A stretch of DNA of 15,742 nt, taken from positions 1-15,742 of the forward strand of contig JAIRSS010000229.1 in NCBI GenBank assembly GCA_031255315.1, in the 5' to 3' direction. The stretch is from Spirochaetaceae bacterium (GTDB lineage Bacteria > Spirochaetota > Spirochaetia > Treponematales > Breznakiellaceae). Both the position numbers and the translations under genes were made by a program. Positions 15,008-15,742 of this stretch are shown here, piece after piece. Numbering within the stretch: position 1 is the stretch's first letter; each line of letters opens with the position of its first letter. Below the pieces are notes generated by a model, which was given only the letters and a program-made list of their open reading frames with translations, did no database searches and was not told where the DNA came from.

Positions 15008-15592
15008 CATATAATACTTGTTATGCGGAACTACTGGAAAACGCCCTGGCCGAGGCTGTTAAGGCGGTAAAAACTAGGTAACCTGCGGCTTACCCCTTAT
15101 ATGTATTTTGGCGGTATGCTCTTGCAAAATATCATCGTGCGAGTTATAGAAGGCGATGAAATTTCAGTAATGCCAAGAAGAGGCTTTTCCAAAAACTGGA
15201 GTTCAGGAAAAGCCTCTATTGTTCAGTTTATCCGCCGGACAAAACGGCAAACTATCCTGAATTCATACAAAAACGCTATGTCCCATTTGGACAAAACGCA
15301 TAAGATATATAAAAAATATCGACATACAGTATCATTTCGTTATGTTGAAAGGATAAAGCTGCCCAAGAAAAAGAATATCCCCGTAAACATCTTGGCTTTT
15401 GTCGTCAAGAGCTTTTTTCTCGTTTCTCTGCTTTTGTTCTGGTTCCTGTCTTTGGTGCTTTGGGAGTACAAATTGAAACGATTTTCAAGTCGATGAATTT
15501 AATTTATTCTACCGAAGATGTTATTTCTGAAACTTTTTCTATAACTTTGAGCACGAAGCGCAACAAACTGCTAGGGGAATAATAAAAAATTG
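15008..15592. other. Spacer after the arabinose operon, no convincing gene
   Basis: A weak hairpin ATAACA/TGTTAT (15004-15024) overlaps the abfA stop. A short frame reading AELLENALAEAVKAVKTR (to about 15080) looks like the tail of a lost gene but has no start. An open frame at 15101-15496 (131 residues, Lys/Arg-rich, one hydrophobic stretch near 102-124) runs straight through the hairpin repeat at 15179-15217 and has no clear ribosome binding site. I regard it as probably non-coding. The rest is AT-rich and without visible features up to the IS end. Confidence 0.5.
15179..15217. repeat. Long hairpin repeat, copy 2
   Basis: AGAGGCTTTTCC (15179-15190) pairs perfectly with GGAAAAGCCTCT (15206-15217). 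Inside, AACT (15194-15197) pairs with AGTT (15200-15203) around GG. The plan and sequence match the hairpin at 173-208, with a small internal loop here instead of continuous pairing. It lies about 170 bases past abfA and could end that transcript, but no T-run follows. Confidence 0.65.
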
Positions 15593-15613
15593 GTAACTAT
15601 TCAGCCGGTTCCC

Positions 15614-15643
15614 CTGATATAAACAAACAATATATGCTATAAC
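15614..15643 (+). promoter_or_regulatory. Candidate transposase promoter
   Basis: CTGATA (15614-15619), 18 bases, then TATAAC (15638-15643), ending ten bases before the transposase ATG. The arrangement resembles the promoter at 9700-9728, including its closeness to the ATG. Confidence 0.35.
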
Positions 15644-15653
15644 TAAACCCGGG

Positions 15654-15742
15654 ATGGGAAACAACATAAACATACAGGAAACCATAGAAAAGGCCCGTAA
15701 ACAAATCGAAAACGAGCCTAACCTCTCGCCGGCTTTGAAAAC
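15654..15742 (+). CDS. IS66-type transposase, N-terminal fragment
   Basis: Only 29 codons are in the window (MGNNINIQETIEKARKQIEN, then EPNLSPALK). The pattern of a helix of charged residues ending in a Ser-Pro-Ala segment recalls the N-terminus of single-ORF IS66 transposases, where a Leu-rich segment and a NSSKPPS-like motif follow. Those motifs would lie beyond the edge, so the call is tentative. The start is close to the predicted transcription start and has only a weak purine run (CGGG) before it. Confidence 0.5.
   Translation, partial: MGNNINIQETIEKARKQIENEPNLSPALK

Larger units (their letters stand above)
15593..15742 (+). mobile_element. Left end of an IS66-type insertion sequence (partial)
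   Basis: GTAACTATTCAGCCGG begins at 15593. IS66-family ends characteristically start GTAA, and a transposase-like frame follows within 65 bases. The right end and target-site duplication lie outside the window, so the boundary is inferred. If correct, the eight bases before 15593 should recur past the other end. Confidence 0.5.

Noticed and set aside
15101..15496. 131-residue frame with one hydrophobic segment
   Set aside because: It crosses a dispersed hairpin repeat, lacks a ribosome binding site and family motifs, and is AT/Lys-rich like non-coding DNA. Kept only as a note in the spacer entry.

Overview
The window looks like part of a spirochaete chromosome, most likely a termite-gut or environmental Treponema. 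This rests on gene content and my recollection of related genomes, not on a search: a spirochaete-type relaxed lipobox, a Treponema-like tyrosine integrase ruin, an IS66-type element, and dispersed hairpin and GGATTA-type palindromic repeats between genes. The left half (about 440-7640) is GC-rich housekeeping DNA. The right half (about 10430-15010) is a visibly AT-richer sugar operon. Between them lies a decayed, structured accessory zone.

Layout. (1) 1-443: a possible gene tail, a 17-bp hairpin and a GGATTA palindrome. (2) 444-1148 (+): deoD, purine nucleoside phosphorylase, with a second copy of the palindromic repeat after it. (3) 1362-3026 (-): purH, the bifunctional last enzyme of de novo IMP synthesis, convergent with deoD. 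(4) 3189-7642 (-): sbcD-sbcC, overlapping by GTGA, the SMC-like nuclease complex. (5) 7912-9101: a tyrosine integrase pseudogene (two frameshifts, an internal deletion, lost catalytic residues) and a small Cys-containing ORF. (6) 9102-10431: no recognised gene. It holds serial hairpins, a strong promoter, a 19-C homopolymer inside a small ORF, a second small ORF with a strong ribosome binding site, and a near-perfect 23-bp palindrome at the next promoter. (7) 10432-15007 (+): araN-araP-araQ-abfA, a lipoprotein binding protein, two permeases and an intracellular GH51 arabinofuranosidase. (8) 15008-15742: a mostly empty spacer with a second copy of the hairpin repeat, then the left end of an IS66-type element whose transposase gene runs off the window.

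How the genes work together. The AraN lipoprotein captures arabinose-containing oligosaccharides and AraP/AraQ import them. Cytoplasmic AbfA, which has no signal peptide, then trims off L-arabinose. No ATPase gene is present, so a shared MsmX-type ATPase encoded elsewhere is inferred. The order matches the end of the Bacillus subtilis ara operon. The palindrome over the promoter is the likely operator.

Most worth a second look: the poly-C tract at 9895-9913. A one-base length change would fuse the upstream small ORF to a frame that stays open to an ATGA overlap with the next ORF, which has its own AAAGGAGA. This is the layout expected of a phase-variable, translationally coupled pair, although neither product is recognisable.
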